Below are positions 54,765-63,356 of a stretch of 64,000 nucleotides of DNA, in pieces. The notes beneath the pieces were generated by a model. The model saw nothing but the letters and a program-made list of their open reading frames with translations, searched no databases and was not told the DNA's origin. The position numbers were made by a program, and so were the translations under genes. Every line of letters begins with the position of its first letter. The first letter of the stretch is position 1. Source of the DNA: Bog-473 sp963824195 (GTDB lineage: Bacteria; Actinomycetota; Acidimicrobiia; Acidimicrobiales; RAAP-2); the NCBI GenBank assembly GCA_963824195.1, contig CAWGOJ010000039.1, forward strand, positions 310,001 through 374,000, written 5' to 3'.

Positions 54765-55442
54765 ATGAGGGACGGGCAGTCGGACGAGCCGCGGCCGGGC
54801 ACACCGAGTCGGCGGGCGCTGGGTGCGATGGAGAGCGCGGTGCGCCGCGCCCGTGACTCGGCGGGGAGTGGGCAGACTCCTGCCGCCACTGCTCCCGCGG
54901 CGTCTCGGCAGCCTCCGCCGAGGCCGGCGGCTCGGGCACCCGACACCGCCCGGTCACCCGACCGCTGGCTCGTCGCCTCCGTGGCCGTCGCCGCGGCGCT
55001 GGTGGTGGTCGGGGCGATCGCCCTCGCCGTGCCGCTCGGCAACAGCCCCCGTAGCACGGCGCCTCCACCGACGGCGGCCCGGGTACCGACCACGATCGCT
55101 GGCCGTCAGGGAGGTGCCGGCACCACCGGGCCCTCTCACTCGACCTCGACAACGACCGCGACCACAGTCCCGTCCACCCCCGGGGCCGCGCCCGTGATCT
55201 CCTCACTCACCCCGTCGAGCGGGAGCACGGGACAGGCCATACAGGTCGCCGGGGCGAACTTCATGAGCTCCAACGGACGGATCGTGGCGACGTTCAACGG
55301 CCAGGTGGCGCCGACGAGCTGCCCTGCTCAGAACACCTGCACCATCACCGTGCCGCCCCCGCCCCCGGGATCCCACTCCGCCGAGGTCATGATCACCACC
55401 GCTAGCGGTACGTCGAACGCGGTCACGTTCACCTACGGCTGA
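54765..55442 (+). CDS. Membrane-anchored IPT/TIG-domain protein
   Basis: The 225-residue protein has a Ser/Arg/Pro-rich cytoplasmic head, one membrane helix (VAVAAALVVVGAIALAV, near residue 72), a Thr/Pro-rich spacer and one C-terminal IPT/TIG fold (PVISSLTPSSGSTGQAIQV to SNAVTFTYG). TGGAGGATGGG precedes the start. Such domains bind partners at the cell surface. It is divergent from the CFA synthase gene and convergent with the MFS gene, overlapping its end. Confidence 0.75.
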   Translation: MRDGQSDEPRPGTPSRRALGAMESAVRRARDSAGSGQTPAATAPAASRQPPPRPAARAPDTARSPDRWLVASVAVAAALVVVGAIALAVPLGNSPRSTAPPPTAARVPTTIAGRQGGAGTTGPSHSTSTTTATTVPSTPGAAPVISSLTPSSGSTGQAIQVAGANFMSSNGRIVATFNGQVAPTSCPAQNTCTITVPPPPPGSHSAEVMITTASGTSNAVTFTYG

Positions 55443-56734
55443 GAAGCCTCCTCCGGCCACAGCGACTCGGGCTCCCGCCCCTTGGTCTCGGGCAGGAGCC
55501 AGAAGAGCGCGGCCGCGGCTGTGACGGGGAGGAACGTGATGTCCGCTGCAGCGGCGAACCGGTTGCCCACGTCGGCGACGGCTCCGAACGCGACCAGCCC
55601 GCCGACGGCACCGAGGACTCCGGCCGTGACCCACCACCCGGTCGCCGACGCCCGCACCGACGTCGGGAACAGCTCCGTCAGGAGGGACCCCACGGCCGGC
55701 GCCAACAGAGAACCGCTCAGAACCCCGAGGATGTACCCGGCCACAAGAGCAGGCCGCGAGCCCGAGTAGGCGAGGGCGCCGCTGAACCCGATGGCGACCA
55801 TCGCACCCGTGCTGGTCGGCCGACGGCCGATTCGGTCCGCCAACCATCGCCCGCACAGCAGGCCCACGAGTCCCACGACACCGGCGGCCGCAACCATGAG
55901 AGCGGTCACGTAGCCGGCCTGGTGCACGACGTCCTGCGCGAAGAGGAACAGGAAGCTGTTCGCCGGGCCCGTGATGATGGAGATCGCGAACGCGATCAAG
56001 GACAGGACCACCACCCGTTTCCGGTAGCGGGGACCGATTGCGCCCAGTACGGGTGTGGGGTGATCCGCTGCTGCCTCGGCCACCATGAACCTGCTCGGCT
56101 CCTCGATCCACCCGCGCACCGCGAAGACGAGAGCGAGCGGGAGGATCGCCAGCGCGAAGATCCCGCGGAAGCCGAGCGCCCCCGAGGCGAGGCTGTGCAC
56201 GATGGCGGAGAGCCCGGCGCCCACCCCATAGCCGGCTGCGATGAGTGCCACCGCGGCCGCCCTGTCGCGTGAGCTCGTCTCCTCGGCCGCCATCACCTCG
56301 GCCAGGGCGTTGGTGGCGCTGAGGAGCGGGCGTCCGAACGCGAAGATGGCGACGAACCACCAGTAGTCGGGGCTGGCCGCGGCGACCACGGTCAAGGCCA
56401 ACCCGAGGATCGTCACCGCGAGGATCATCGGCCGGCGCCCCAGTCGGTCCGCGATGCCGATCAGTGGGAGGCTGCCGAGAGAGGCCAGGCGGATGATGGC
56501 CAAGCCGATCCCCAGGCTGGTCCCGGACAGACCGACCTTGTCGGCGATGGTCCCGCCCGGTGCCACGTGGCCGAGCTGCGTCGAGACGTCACCGAGTGCG
56601 GCAACGACCCCGAACTGCCCGAACCCGGACGCGAGCGCGGTGATCGCGACAGCGACGACCGCACGATCCGACCAGCGGTGCAGCCGCAGACCGCTGATCG
56701 CGTCGCGCGACCCGTCGGGTATCAGCGATGCCAC
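55433..56734 (-). CDS. MFS transporter
   Basis: The 433-residue protein has 12 predicted helices. The loop-2 signature appears as GIADRLGRRPMI and its repeat as GRWLADRIGRRPTS in the second half, supporting the sugar/metabolite porter type. Substrate unknown. The C-terminus overlaps the end of the IPT gene by 10 bp. Confidence 0.85.
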   Translation of the reverse strand: MASLIPDGSRDAISGLRLHRWSDRAVVAVAITALASGFGQFGVVAALGDVSTQLGHVAPGGTIADKVGLSGTSLGIGLAIIRLASLGSLPLIGIADRLGRRPMILAVTILGLALTVVAAASPDYWWFVAIFAFGRPLLSATNALAEVMAAEETSSRDRAAAVALIAAGYGVGAGLSAIVHSLASGALGFRGIFALAILPLALVFAVRGWIEEPSRFMVAEAAADHPTPVLGAIGPRYRKRVVVLSLIAFAISIITGPANSFLFLFAQDVVHQAGYVTALMVAAAGVVGLVGLLCGRWLADRIGRRPTSTGAMVAIGFSGALAYSGSRPALVAGYILGVLSGSLLAPAVGSLLTELFPTSVRASATGWWVTAGVLGAVGGLVAFGAVADVGNRFAAAADITFLPVTAAAALFWLLPETKGREPESLWPEEASQP

Positions 56735-56839
56735 TTACGTCGCGTGCATCCGTGACGGGAACAAATCCGCGCTGCCCACGGTTGTACCAATTGGACCGTG
56801 AGGATCGGTTCGGAAGGAGGTACGAAGTGGAGAAACCAA

Positions 56840-56971
56840 ATGAAGACCTCCAATCCGGAGGATGACAGGCGAGGATTCGTCGAAGAGGATCGGCGTGGAC
56901 TCAAACTCATAGGCAGGCGGCTTGGGATTACGCAAGCGCTGCAAAGGAAGAGGGCCCTTACGGCTCATTGA
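56840..56971 (+). CDS. Small basic protein, 43 residues
   Basis: An ATG at 56840 with GGAG 8 bases upstream, and AAGGAGG further up, opens MKTSNPEDDRRGFVEEDRRG, ending RKRALTAH. It is highly charged and soluble. The overlapping GTG frame at 56827 stops after 12 codons. No homolog is recognised. It lies in a 345-bp gap otherwise holding only a hairpin. Confidence 0.45.
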   Translation: MKTSNPEDDRRGFVEEDRRGLKLIGRRLGITQALQRKRALTAH

Positions 56972-57016
56972 GATCCATTCCTCCCGATGTCGTCCATTCG
57001 GAGACCAATTGAAGTG

Positions 57017-57056
57017 AGGCGCTCGATCCCCGCTGTGAGTGTGGGACGGGCGCCTT
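57017..57056 (-). terminator. Hairpin downstream of the phosphoribosyltransferase-hydrolase gene
   Basis: AGGCGC and GCGCCT arms, with inner ATCCC/GGGA pairing, form a hairpin 25-60 bp after the stop at 57080. No T-run follows on the minus strand, so termination is only suggested. Confidence 0.3.
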
Positions 57057-57079
57057 TCGTCGTTGCAGTGCCCTGCTCC

Positions 57080-58429
57080 CTATGACACCGTCGGCTGGAC
57101 GGGCGATTGTTCCCCGAAGCTTGTCACGAACCAATCGCGGGCCAGTCGGGCGACGGATTCCAGGGCACCTGCTTCCTCGAAGAGATGGGTCGCCCCCGGG
57201 ACGATGGTGAGGTGATTCGCGCAGCGCAGATCTGCCTGGGCCTTTCGGTTCAGCTCGAGCACTGTCTCGTCGCATCCACCCACGATCAGCAGCGTAGGTG
57301 CGGTCACCGCCGGCAGCAGTGGACCTGCGAGGTCGGGGCGTCCACCCCGGGAGACGACAGCCGAGACGTTGCAGTCCGGCTGCGCGGCCGCCCAGAGTGC
57401 GGCGGCCGCGCCAGTACTGGCCCCGAAGAAGCCCACGGCGCCTGTCGCGAGCTCAGGCTGCTTCCTTGCCCAACGGGTGGCATCACCGAGCCGATCGGCC
57501 AGCATCCGGACGTCGAAGACGCAGGAGCGATCCGATTCCTCCTCCACGGTCAGGAGGTCGATGATCAGCGTGGCCAGGCCGGCCTTGTTCAGGACGCCCG
57601 CGACATAGATGTTGCGCGGGCTGTGACGGCTGCTACCGCTCCCGTGCGCAAAGATCACCGTTCCGGTCGCACGGGCGGGGACCGTGAGACGACCGGTGAG
57701 CGTCACATCACCGGACGGGATGCCGACCTCCTCGTCACGGATCAGAGCCTCGCCGTCAGGTGGGTCCGGCGCGGCCGAGTCGTGATCACGGTTGGCCGCG
57801 AGCCGAAGGAGTTCGACGACCTGCTCGTCCGTAGTCTGCGAGAAGTCCCGGTACCACTCCCCCACGGCGTAGAAGGGATCGGGGAGATCGACACACAGCA
57901 TGTCGTCGCACACGTCCCTGAGCGCGAGTGCGGCGAGGCGCGAGGCGACGGGGACCGCGAGGACGACGCGGGCTGCCCCATACGCGCGTGCCACCTGGCA
58001 GGCGGCGCGCGCCGTTGACCCCGTGGCGATGCCGTCGTCGACGATGACAGCACATCGACCGCGGAGATGCAGCCGCGGTCGGTCGCCCCGGTACTGTCGG
58101 GCCCGCCGCTCCAGCTCGACGCGCTCCCGCCGCTCGACCGCCTCCATGTCGGCGATGTCGAGGGCCGAGGAGTGCATCACCTCTTCGTTCACGACCCGCA
58201 CCCCCCCCTCGCCGATCGCTCCCATCGCCAGTTCAGGCTGGAAGGGCACCCCCAGCTTCCGCACGACGATGACGTCGAGCGGCGCTCCGAGGGCCTGGGC
58301 CACCTCGAAGGCGACCGGCACCCCGCCACGGGGCAGCCCGAGCACGACGACATCGCCGTCCCCCACGGCGGCCCGCTCCACCACCTCGGCCAGGCGGCGA
58401 CCCGCATCCACCCGATCGCGGAACCTCAT
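57080..58429 (-). CDS. Phosphoribosyltransferase fused to dienelactone-hydrolase-like domain
   Basis: The 449-residue protein has a type-I PRTase domain (residues 1-215) with PRPP loop VIVDDGIATGST and VVLGLPRGGVPVA, then an alpha/beta hydrolase domain with FAHGSGSSRHSPRN and nucleophile elbow GFFGASTGAAAA, plus Asp and His in GGCDETV and GATHLFEE. GAGGAGG precedes the ATG at 58429. The fusion is known in actinobacteria; substrates are not established. Confidence 0.85.
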   Translation of the reverse strand: MRFRDRVDAGRRLAEVVERAAVGDGDVVVLGLPRGGVPVAFEVAQALGAPLDVIVVRKLGVPFQPELAMGAIGEGGVRVVNEEVMHSSALDIADMEAVERRERVELERRARQYRGDRPRLHLRGRCAVIVDDGIATGSTARAACQVARAYGAARVVLAVPVASRLAALALRDVCDDMLCVDLPDPFYAVGEWYRDFSQTTDEQVVELLRLAANRDHDSAAPDPPDGEALIRDEEVGIPSGDVTLTGRLTVPARATGTVIFAHGSGSSRHSPRNIYVAGVLNKAGLATLIIDLLTVEEESDRSCVFDVRMLADRLGDATRWARKQPELATGAVGFFGASTGAAAALWAAAQPDCNVSAVVSRGGRPDLAGPLLPAVTAPTLLIVGGCDETVLELNRKAQADLRCANHLTIVPGATHLFEEAGALESVARLARDWFVTSFGEQSPVQPTVS

Positions 58430-58550
58430 GACCACCTCCTCGGTGCCAACTGCAGTGTCTCCCCTACCCACTGTCCCGGACTAGAGCCGATGGTCCCCTT
58501 GGCGTCGCCCCTCCCCAGCTGTGTCGGCCCGGTGCTACGTTCCCCGGGGA

Positions 58551-60755
58551 GTGCCGATCGGGGTTGATCAGGAGGTACGGCCGCCGGCTGACCTCGTGGT
58601 GCGCCGGCCGCGGCGCGTGTTCCGCAAGGACATCGAGGGCCTCCGGGCCGTGGCCATCCTCGCCGTGGTCCTCTACCACGCCCACGTCGGCGCGGTGCCC
58701 GGCGGCTACGTCGGGGTGGACGTCTTCTTCGTGATCTCGGGGTATCTGATCACGGACCACCTCTGGCGCGAGGTCCACGACCGCCGGCGCCTCTCCTTCA
58801 GCGGGTTCTACGGGCGGCGCATCCGCCGCCTGCTGCCGGCCTCGTTCCTGGTCCTGGCGGTGACGGCGGTCGCCTCGGCCGCCATCCTCCCGCCGCTGAC
58901 GGCCCGCTCGGTGCTCAAGGACGGCGTCGCCTGCGCGCTCTATGTCGGCAACTACCGGTTCGCCCTGCTCCAGACCAACTACCTGACGGCGTCCGCCGCA
59001 CCCTCGCCCTTCCAGAACTACTGGTCGCTCGGCGTGGAGGAGCAGTTCTACCTGATCTGGCCGGCGGTGCTCCTCTTTGCCTCGCTCGCCTGGCGCCGCC
59101 GCTCCGCGCGTCACGAGCGCCCGCCCTCGCGCGCCGCCGCTGCCGCCGTCCTCGGCGTCATCGCCGTGACCTCGTGTGCCTTCTCCATCTGGCTCACCAA
59201 TGCCTCCGAGCCATGGGCCTTCTTCTCGCTGCCGACGCGTGCCTGGGAGTTGGCGGTCGGTGGCCTGATCGCGCTCGGCGCCCCGATCATCGGCCGGATG
59301 CGGGGCCGGCCGCTGCTGGGGTGGATCGGACTCGGCCTCGTGGTGTGGTCCGTCACGTCCTTCACGTCGAGCACGCCGTTCCCCGGGACCGCCGCGCTCG
59401 TGCCCGTCCTCGGGGCGGCAGCCATCATCGCTGCCGGCACCGGTCCGCGCCCCTTGCACGGACCGGTGCAGATCCTGCGGACCTCGCCCATGCAGGTCGT
59501 CGGCCGGATCTCCTACTCCTGGTACCTGTGGCACTGGCCCATGCTGATCCTCGTGCCCGCCGCGCTGGGCCACGCACTCTCGCTCGCACAGAACCTCTCG
59601 GTCGCCGCGATCAGCTTCGTCGTGGCGACGGCCACCTTCGTACTTGTCGAGCGCCCCGTCCGTCTGTCCAGCTGGCTGTCAACCGCACCGAGCCGTAGCC
59701 TCAGGCTCGGTGCCGCCTTGACGGTCGCCGCCGTCGGCGCCTGTGTGCTGTCCGTGCTGTCGCTGCCAAGCCTCACCGGAAGCGGGCACGCGCCCGTGGC
59801 GTCGGCTGCACTGCGCGCGGGGACCAAGTCGCAGGTGGTGGCGGCGGCCGACCCGGTGCTGTCGCAGCTGTACCAGCAAACGGCTGCGATCAACGCACAG
59901 GTGGCCCGCTCCCTCACGGTCCAGGACGTGCCGGCCAACCTGGAACCGAGCCTCCCGGACGCCAACGCTGACGAACCGCCCGTCTTCGTCGACGGCTGCC
60001 TCGACAGCTACACCGACACGTCACTGCGGCCCTGCGTCTTCGGCGACACCACCGCGAGCACCACGGTGGTGCTCTTCGGCGACTCCCACGCGGCAATGTG
60101 GTTCCCCGCGGTGGAACAGGCAGCGGAAAAGTTCGGCTGGCGGCTGATCACCTGGACGAAGGCCACCTGCCCGCCCTTCCCGCTGCCCATCTTCAGCCCC
60201 GAGCTCGGGCGGACGTTCACCGAGTGTGACGAGTGGCGCGCCGACGTGCTCAGCCAGATCGCGGCCATCCATCCCGCACTCGTCGTTCTCGGCGTCGCCC
60301 GCCACTACACCGACATCTACAACTTCACCCCCTACAGTCCTGTCTGGCTCTCGGGTCTCGGGCAGGAGGTCAGCGACATCCGCAGCCTCGGCCCCCAGGT
60401 GATGGTCTTCGGGCCCGTCCCCAAGCCCCCCTTCGACGTCCCGGGGTGCCTCTCGGCGCATCTCACCGACGCCACGGCATGCACGGTGCCGGTCGACGTC
60501 GGGCTCGACGTTCCCGGGATGGGAGCCGAGTTGCTGGCCGTCACCAAGAACGGCGGTACCTACGTCGACACCCAGCCCTGGTTCTGCACCCTCTCCACCT
60601 GTGCCGTGATGGTGGACAACCTCGTCGTGTACCGCGACGACAATCACCTGACCCAGGCCTATGCCTCCTTCCTGGCGCCCGCCGTCGAGCCCGTGCTGCA
60701 GCGGGCGATCGCGGGTCAGCCAGTGGTGAGCGTCGCGGCGCGGCCCCTGCCGTAG
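58551..60755 (+). CDS. Acyltransferase-3/SGNH membrane O-acetyltransferase
   Basis: The 734-residue protein has an OafA-like membrane domain (DIEGLRAVAILAVVLYHA, GVDVFFVISGYLIT, GRRIRRLLPA, SLGVEEQFYLIWP, SYSWYLWHWPM) with about ten helices, and a C-terminal SGNH domain with the nucleophile in LFGDSHAAMWF and catalytic pair in DDNHLT. Such proteins O-acetylate exported glycans. GTG at 58551 (GGGGAG just upstream) is chosen; GTG at 58521 is possible. Confidence 0.87.
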   Translation: MPIGVDQEVRPPADLVVRRPRRVFRKDIEGLRAVAILAVVLYHAHVGAVPGGYVGVDVFFVISGYLITDHLWREVHDRRRLSFSGFYGRRIRRLLPASFLVLAVTAVASAAILPPLTARSVLKDGVACALYVGNYRFALLQTNYLTASAAPSPFQNYWSLGVEEQFYLIWPAVLLFASLAWRRRSARHERPPSRAAAAAVLGVIAVTSCAFSIWLTNASEPWAFFSLPTRAWELAVGGLIALGAPIIGRMRGRPLLGWIGLGLVVWSVTSFTSSTPFPGTAALVPVLGAAAIIAAGTGPRPLHGPVQILRTSPMQVVGRISYSWYLWHWPMLILVPAALGHALSLAQNLSVAAISFVVATATFVLVERPVRLSSWLSTAPSRSLRLGAALTVAAVGACVLSVLSLPSLTGSGHAPVASAALRAGTKSQVVAAADPVLSQLYQQTAAINAQVARSLTVQDVPANLEPSLPDANADEPPVFVDGCLDSYTDTSLRPCVFGDTTASTTVVLFGDSHAAMWFPAVEQAAEKFGWRLITWTKATCPPFPLPIFSPELGRTFTECDEWRADVLSQIAAIHPALVVLGVARHYTDIYNFTPYSPVWLSGLGQEVSDIRSLGPQVMVFGPVPKPPFDVPGCLSAHLTDATACTVPVDVGLDVPGMGAELLAVTKNGGTYVDTQPWFCTLSTCAVMVDNLVVYRDDNHLTQAYASFLAPAVEPVLQRAIAGQPVVSVAARPLP

Positions 60756-61246
60756 CGGGCGCCAGCCGCGGCCGCCCCGGCGAGCTCGGCCACGATCCGG
60801 GCCGTCCGCTCCACCGCGCCCGACACACACGGGCTCAGCCCGACTCCCTCGCTGAAGTCCTCGCCCCCGATGCCGACGAGCACAACCCGCGTCGGAGCCG
60901 AGCCCTGGGCGCGGGCGAGGCGCAGAGCCTCTATCACGCCGAGCCCGTGGCTGCTCGCCCGCGACGCCGGGAGGGCGTACCCGTCAGGCGGGGCGCCCAG
61001 GTCCACCTCGACGACGTGCAGCTCCCCGGGCTCCGCCCCGCCGGCAACCGCGTCGACGACGATGGCGAGCTCGGCGCCGTCCCATGCCCCGAGCAGATCG
61101 AGCGGCGAGGCCAGCGTGCCGAGCACCTCGGCGCCCCCGGCCCCGCCGCGCAAACGGTCCAGCACGGCGGGGCCGGCGCCGTCGTCCCGTCGGAACTCGC
61201 TGCCGACGGCCGCAATCACGACGCGACGGGCACGCGCCACGCTCAT
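60716..61246 (-). CDS. [NiFe] hydrogenase maturation protease
   Basis: The 176-residue protein is of the HycI/HyaD family that trims the C-terminus of the large subunit after nickel insertion. GSEFRRDDGAG (Asp nickel ligand; Asn of GN replaced by Ser), VVDAVAGG and SSHGLG (His) are the metal-sensing sites. Its start overlaps the end of the large-subunit gene (61243-61246). Confidence 0.85.
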   Translation of the reverse strand: MSVARARRVVIAAVGSEFRRDDGAGPAVLDRLRGGAGGAEVLGTLASPLDLLGAWDGAELAIVVDAVAGGAEPGELHVVEVDLGAPPDGYALPASRASSHGLGVIEALRLARAQGSAPTRVVLVGIGGEDFSEGVGLSPCVSGAVERTARIVAELAGAAAAGARYGRGRAATLTTG

Positions 61247-62547
61247 CGCCGGTTGATCGTGAGGTCGAGAAAATGCGTGGCGCACGAGATGCACGGGTCG
61301 TGGTTACGGACCGCTTGCTCGCTCCTCCAGGTGAGCTCGTCGTCGCTGAGGTCCAGCGACGCCTGGACGGTCCGGCGGATGTCGGACTCGATGGTGATCT
61401 GGTTCTGGGAGGTGGGGGGCACGATCTGCGCCGCGGTGATGGATCCCTCCGGGTCGATGCGGTAGCGATGAAAGAGGAGGCCCCGCGGCGCCTCGGTGGC
61501 CCCGGTACCCATGCCGCCACCCGGCGGGACGGCGGCGCTCGGCGGGTCGGGCGGCTCGTAGCGCTCCACCAGGGCCAGCGCCTCGTGGCAGGCGAACACG
61601 ATCTCGACAGCCCGCACGATGATGCTCCGGAAGGGGTTCGTGCATGTCGGGCCCAGGCCCGCCCGTGCCGCCGCCCGGGCGGCCACGTCGGGCAGCTCCG
61701 CCGAGTTGAGGGCATAGCGGGCCAGCGGCCCCGTCAGGTACACCAAGCGGTTCTCAAGGCGGGCCTGTAGTGCCGTCGAGCGGGCCACGTGCTCTTCGAC
61801 GACGAGGTCGGCAAAACCCGCGGGGGTGGTGTCCAACCCGTCGGACGAGGCGACGCGGCCCGACTCGAGCGGGTAGCGGCCCGGGTCGCGCAGGGCCACG
61901 AAGCGGTAGTCGCCCTGGACGTCGGGGAAGTCGAACCCGGCGACCCATTCCACCGTGGCCAGCGCAAGGTCGAGGGTCTCGGTGAGCGGGCCCGCCAGGG
62001 TCGCCACCTCCGCCCGGCTGGGGGCGCGGTAGAACCCGCCGACCTTGACGTTGACCGGATGGATAGCCCGACCTCCGATCGTCTCCATGATGCGGTTGCC
62101 CATCTTCTTCATGGCGAGCCCGCGCTCGAAGGCGGGCCGGTGTTCTTGCGCCATCTCCACCGCGTCCTCGCACCCGAGGAAGTCGGGGGCATGGAGCAGG
62201 TGGACATGAAGGGAATGGCTCTGCATCCATTCACCGCAGTAGAGGAGGCGTCGCAGGTCCGCGATGCCACGATCGACGCTGATCCCCAGGGCATCCTCCA
62301 CCGCTGCGCACGCGCTCATCTGGTAGGCGACCGGGCAAATACCGCAGATGCGGGCGGTGAGATCCGGTGCCTCGGTGGCCCGGCGGCCGCGTAGAAAGGC
62401 CTCGAAGAAGCGGGGCGGCTCGAAGATACGCAGCTCGACGTCCTCCACCCGGCCGTCGCGCACCTCGACGCGCAACGACCCCTCGCCCTCGACGCGCGCC
62501 AGACCTTGGACCGAAACCGTGCGCCGGCGCTCGTCGGGCGGTGTCAC
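61243..62547 (-). CDS. [NiFe] hydrogenase large subunit, group-3b-like
   Basis: The 434-residue protein has nickel-binding L1 RICGICPVAYQMSA (Cys 68 and 71; His of RxCGxCxxxH replaced by Tyr) and L2 DPCISCATH (Cys 419 and 422, His 425) followed by nine residues to be cleaved by the protease. RVEGEGSLRVE and the overall length match cytoplasmic NAD(P)-linked group 3b enzymes. It overlaps the small-subunit stop (GTGA). Confidence 0.9.
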   Translation of the reverse strand: MTPPDERRRTVSVQGLARVEGEGSLRVEVRDGRVEDVELRIFEPPRFFEAFLRGRRATEAPDLTARICGICPVAYQMSACAAVEDALGISVDRGIADLRRLLYCGEWMQSHSLHVHLLHAPDFLGCEDAVEMAQEHRPAFERGLAMKKMGNRIMETIGGRAIHPVNVKVGGFYRAPSRAEVATLAGPLTETLDLALATVEWVAGFDFPDVQGDYRFVALRDPGRYPLESGRVASSDGLDTTPAGFADLVVEEHVARSTALQARLENRLVYLTGPLARYALNSAELPDVAARAAARAGLGPTCTNPFRSIIVRAVEIVFACHEALALVERYEPPDPPSAAVPPGGGMGTGATEAPRGLLFHRYRIDPEGSITAAQIVPPTSQNQITIESDIRRTVQASLDLSDDELTWRSEQAVRNHDPCISCATHFLDLTINRR

Positions 62548-63356
62548 GGTGCCTCCCGGGTCGTGGCGCCACCGGCGCGTGCACGCAGGGTAACGGACTG
62601 GCGTCCGAACACCTCGTTACCCGAATAGAACGTGGAGAACAGACGCGACGCGTCCACGGGCGTCATGCCCTGGCTCAGCAGTTCCTCTGCCAAGGCGCCG
62701 GTGTTCGCCCCTCCGACGGGCCCGAAGCAGCCGTAGCAGCCGCGGCCCACGGACGGGCACAGCGCGCCGCATCCCGCCCGGGTGACGGGGCCCAGGCAGG
62801 GGGTCCCATGCGCGACCAGCACGCACACCGTGCCCCGGCCCTTGCACTCCTGGCAGACCGTATGGTCGGGGATGACCGGGCGACGCCCGATCAGCGAGGC
62901 GGTGACGACCTCGAGCAGCTGGCGGCGGTCGATGGGGCAGCCGTTCAGCTCGAAGTCGACCGGCACGTGAGCGGAAATCGGCGTCGAGGTCGAGAGCGAT
63001 GACACGTACTCGGGATGGGCGTAGACGACGCCCACGAACTCGCCCTCCTCGGCGAGGTTCCGCAGTGCCTGCACGCCCCCCGACGTCGCACAGGCACCGA
63101 TGGTGATCAGCCGGCGCGACGCGGCGCGGATGGCCAGAATCCGCTCGGCATCCTCGGCGGTCGTGATGGAGCCTTCGACGAGCGAGACGTCGTAGGGGCC
63201 ATCGACGTGGGCGCGGGTCATCTCGGAGAAGTGGGCGATCCGCACCGCACCGGCGAGGTCCAGCAGCTCGTCCTCGCAGTCGAGCAGGCTCAACTGGCAC
63301 CCGTCGCAGGAGGCGAACTTCCACACGGCCAGGGTGGGGGCGGCGTCCGGGGTCAC
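62544..63356 (-). CDS. [NiFe] hydrogenase small subunit, group-3b-like
   Basis: The 270-residue protein carries the proximal cluster Cys in ASCDGCQLSLLDCE and GACATSGG, and medial/distal ones in HTVCQECKG, CLGPVTRAGCGALCPS and GCYGCFGP. No Tat signal, so cytoplasmic. The GTG at 63356 overlaps the upstream stop. Together with the flavin subunit it links H2 to NAD(P). Confidence 0.9.
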   Translation of the reverse strand: MTPDAAPTLAVWKFASCDGCQLSLLDCEDELLDLAGAVRIAHFSEMTRAHVDGPYDVSLVEGSITTAEDAERILAIRAASRRLITIGACATSGGVQALRNLAEEGEFVGVVYAHPEYVSSLSTSTPISAHVPVDFELNGCPIDRRQLLEVVTASLIGRRPVIPDHTVCQECKGRGTVCVLVAHGTPCLGPVTRAGCGALCPSVGRGCYGCFGPVGGANTGALAEELLSQGMTPVDASRLFSTFYSGNEVFGRQSVTLRARAGGATTREAP

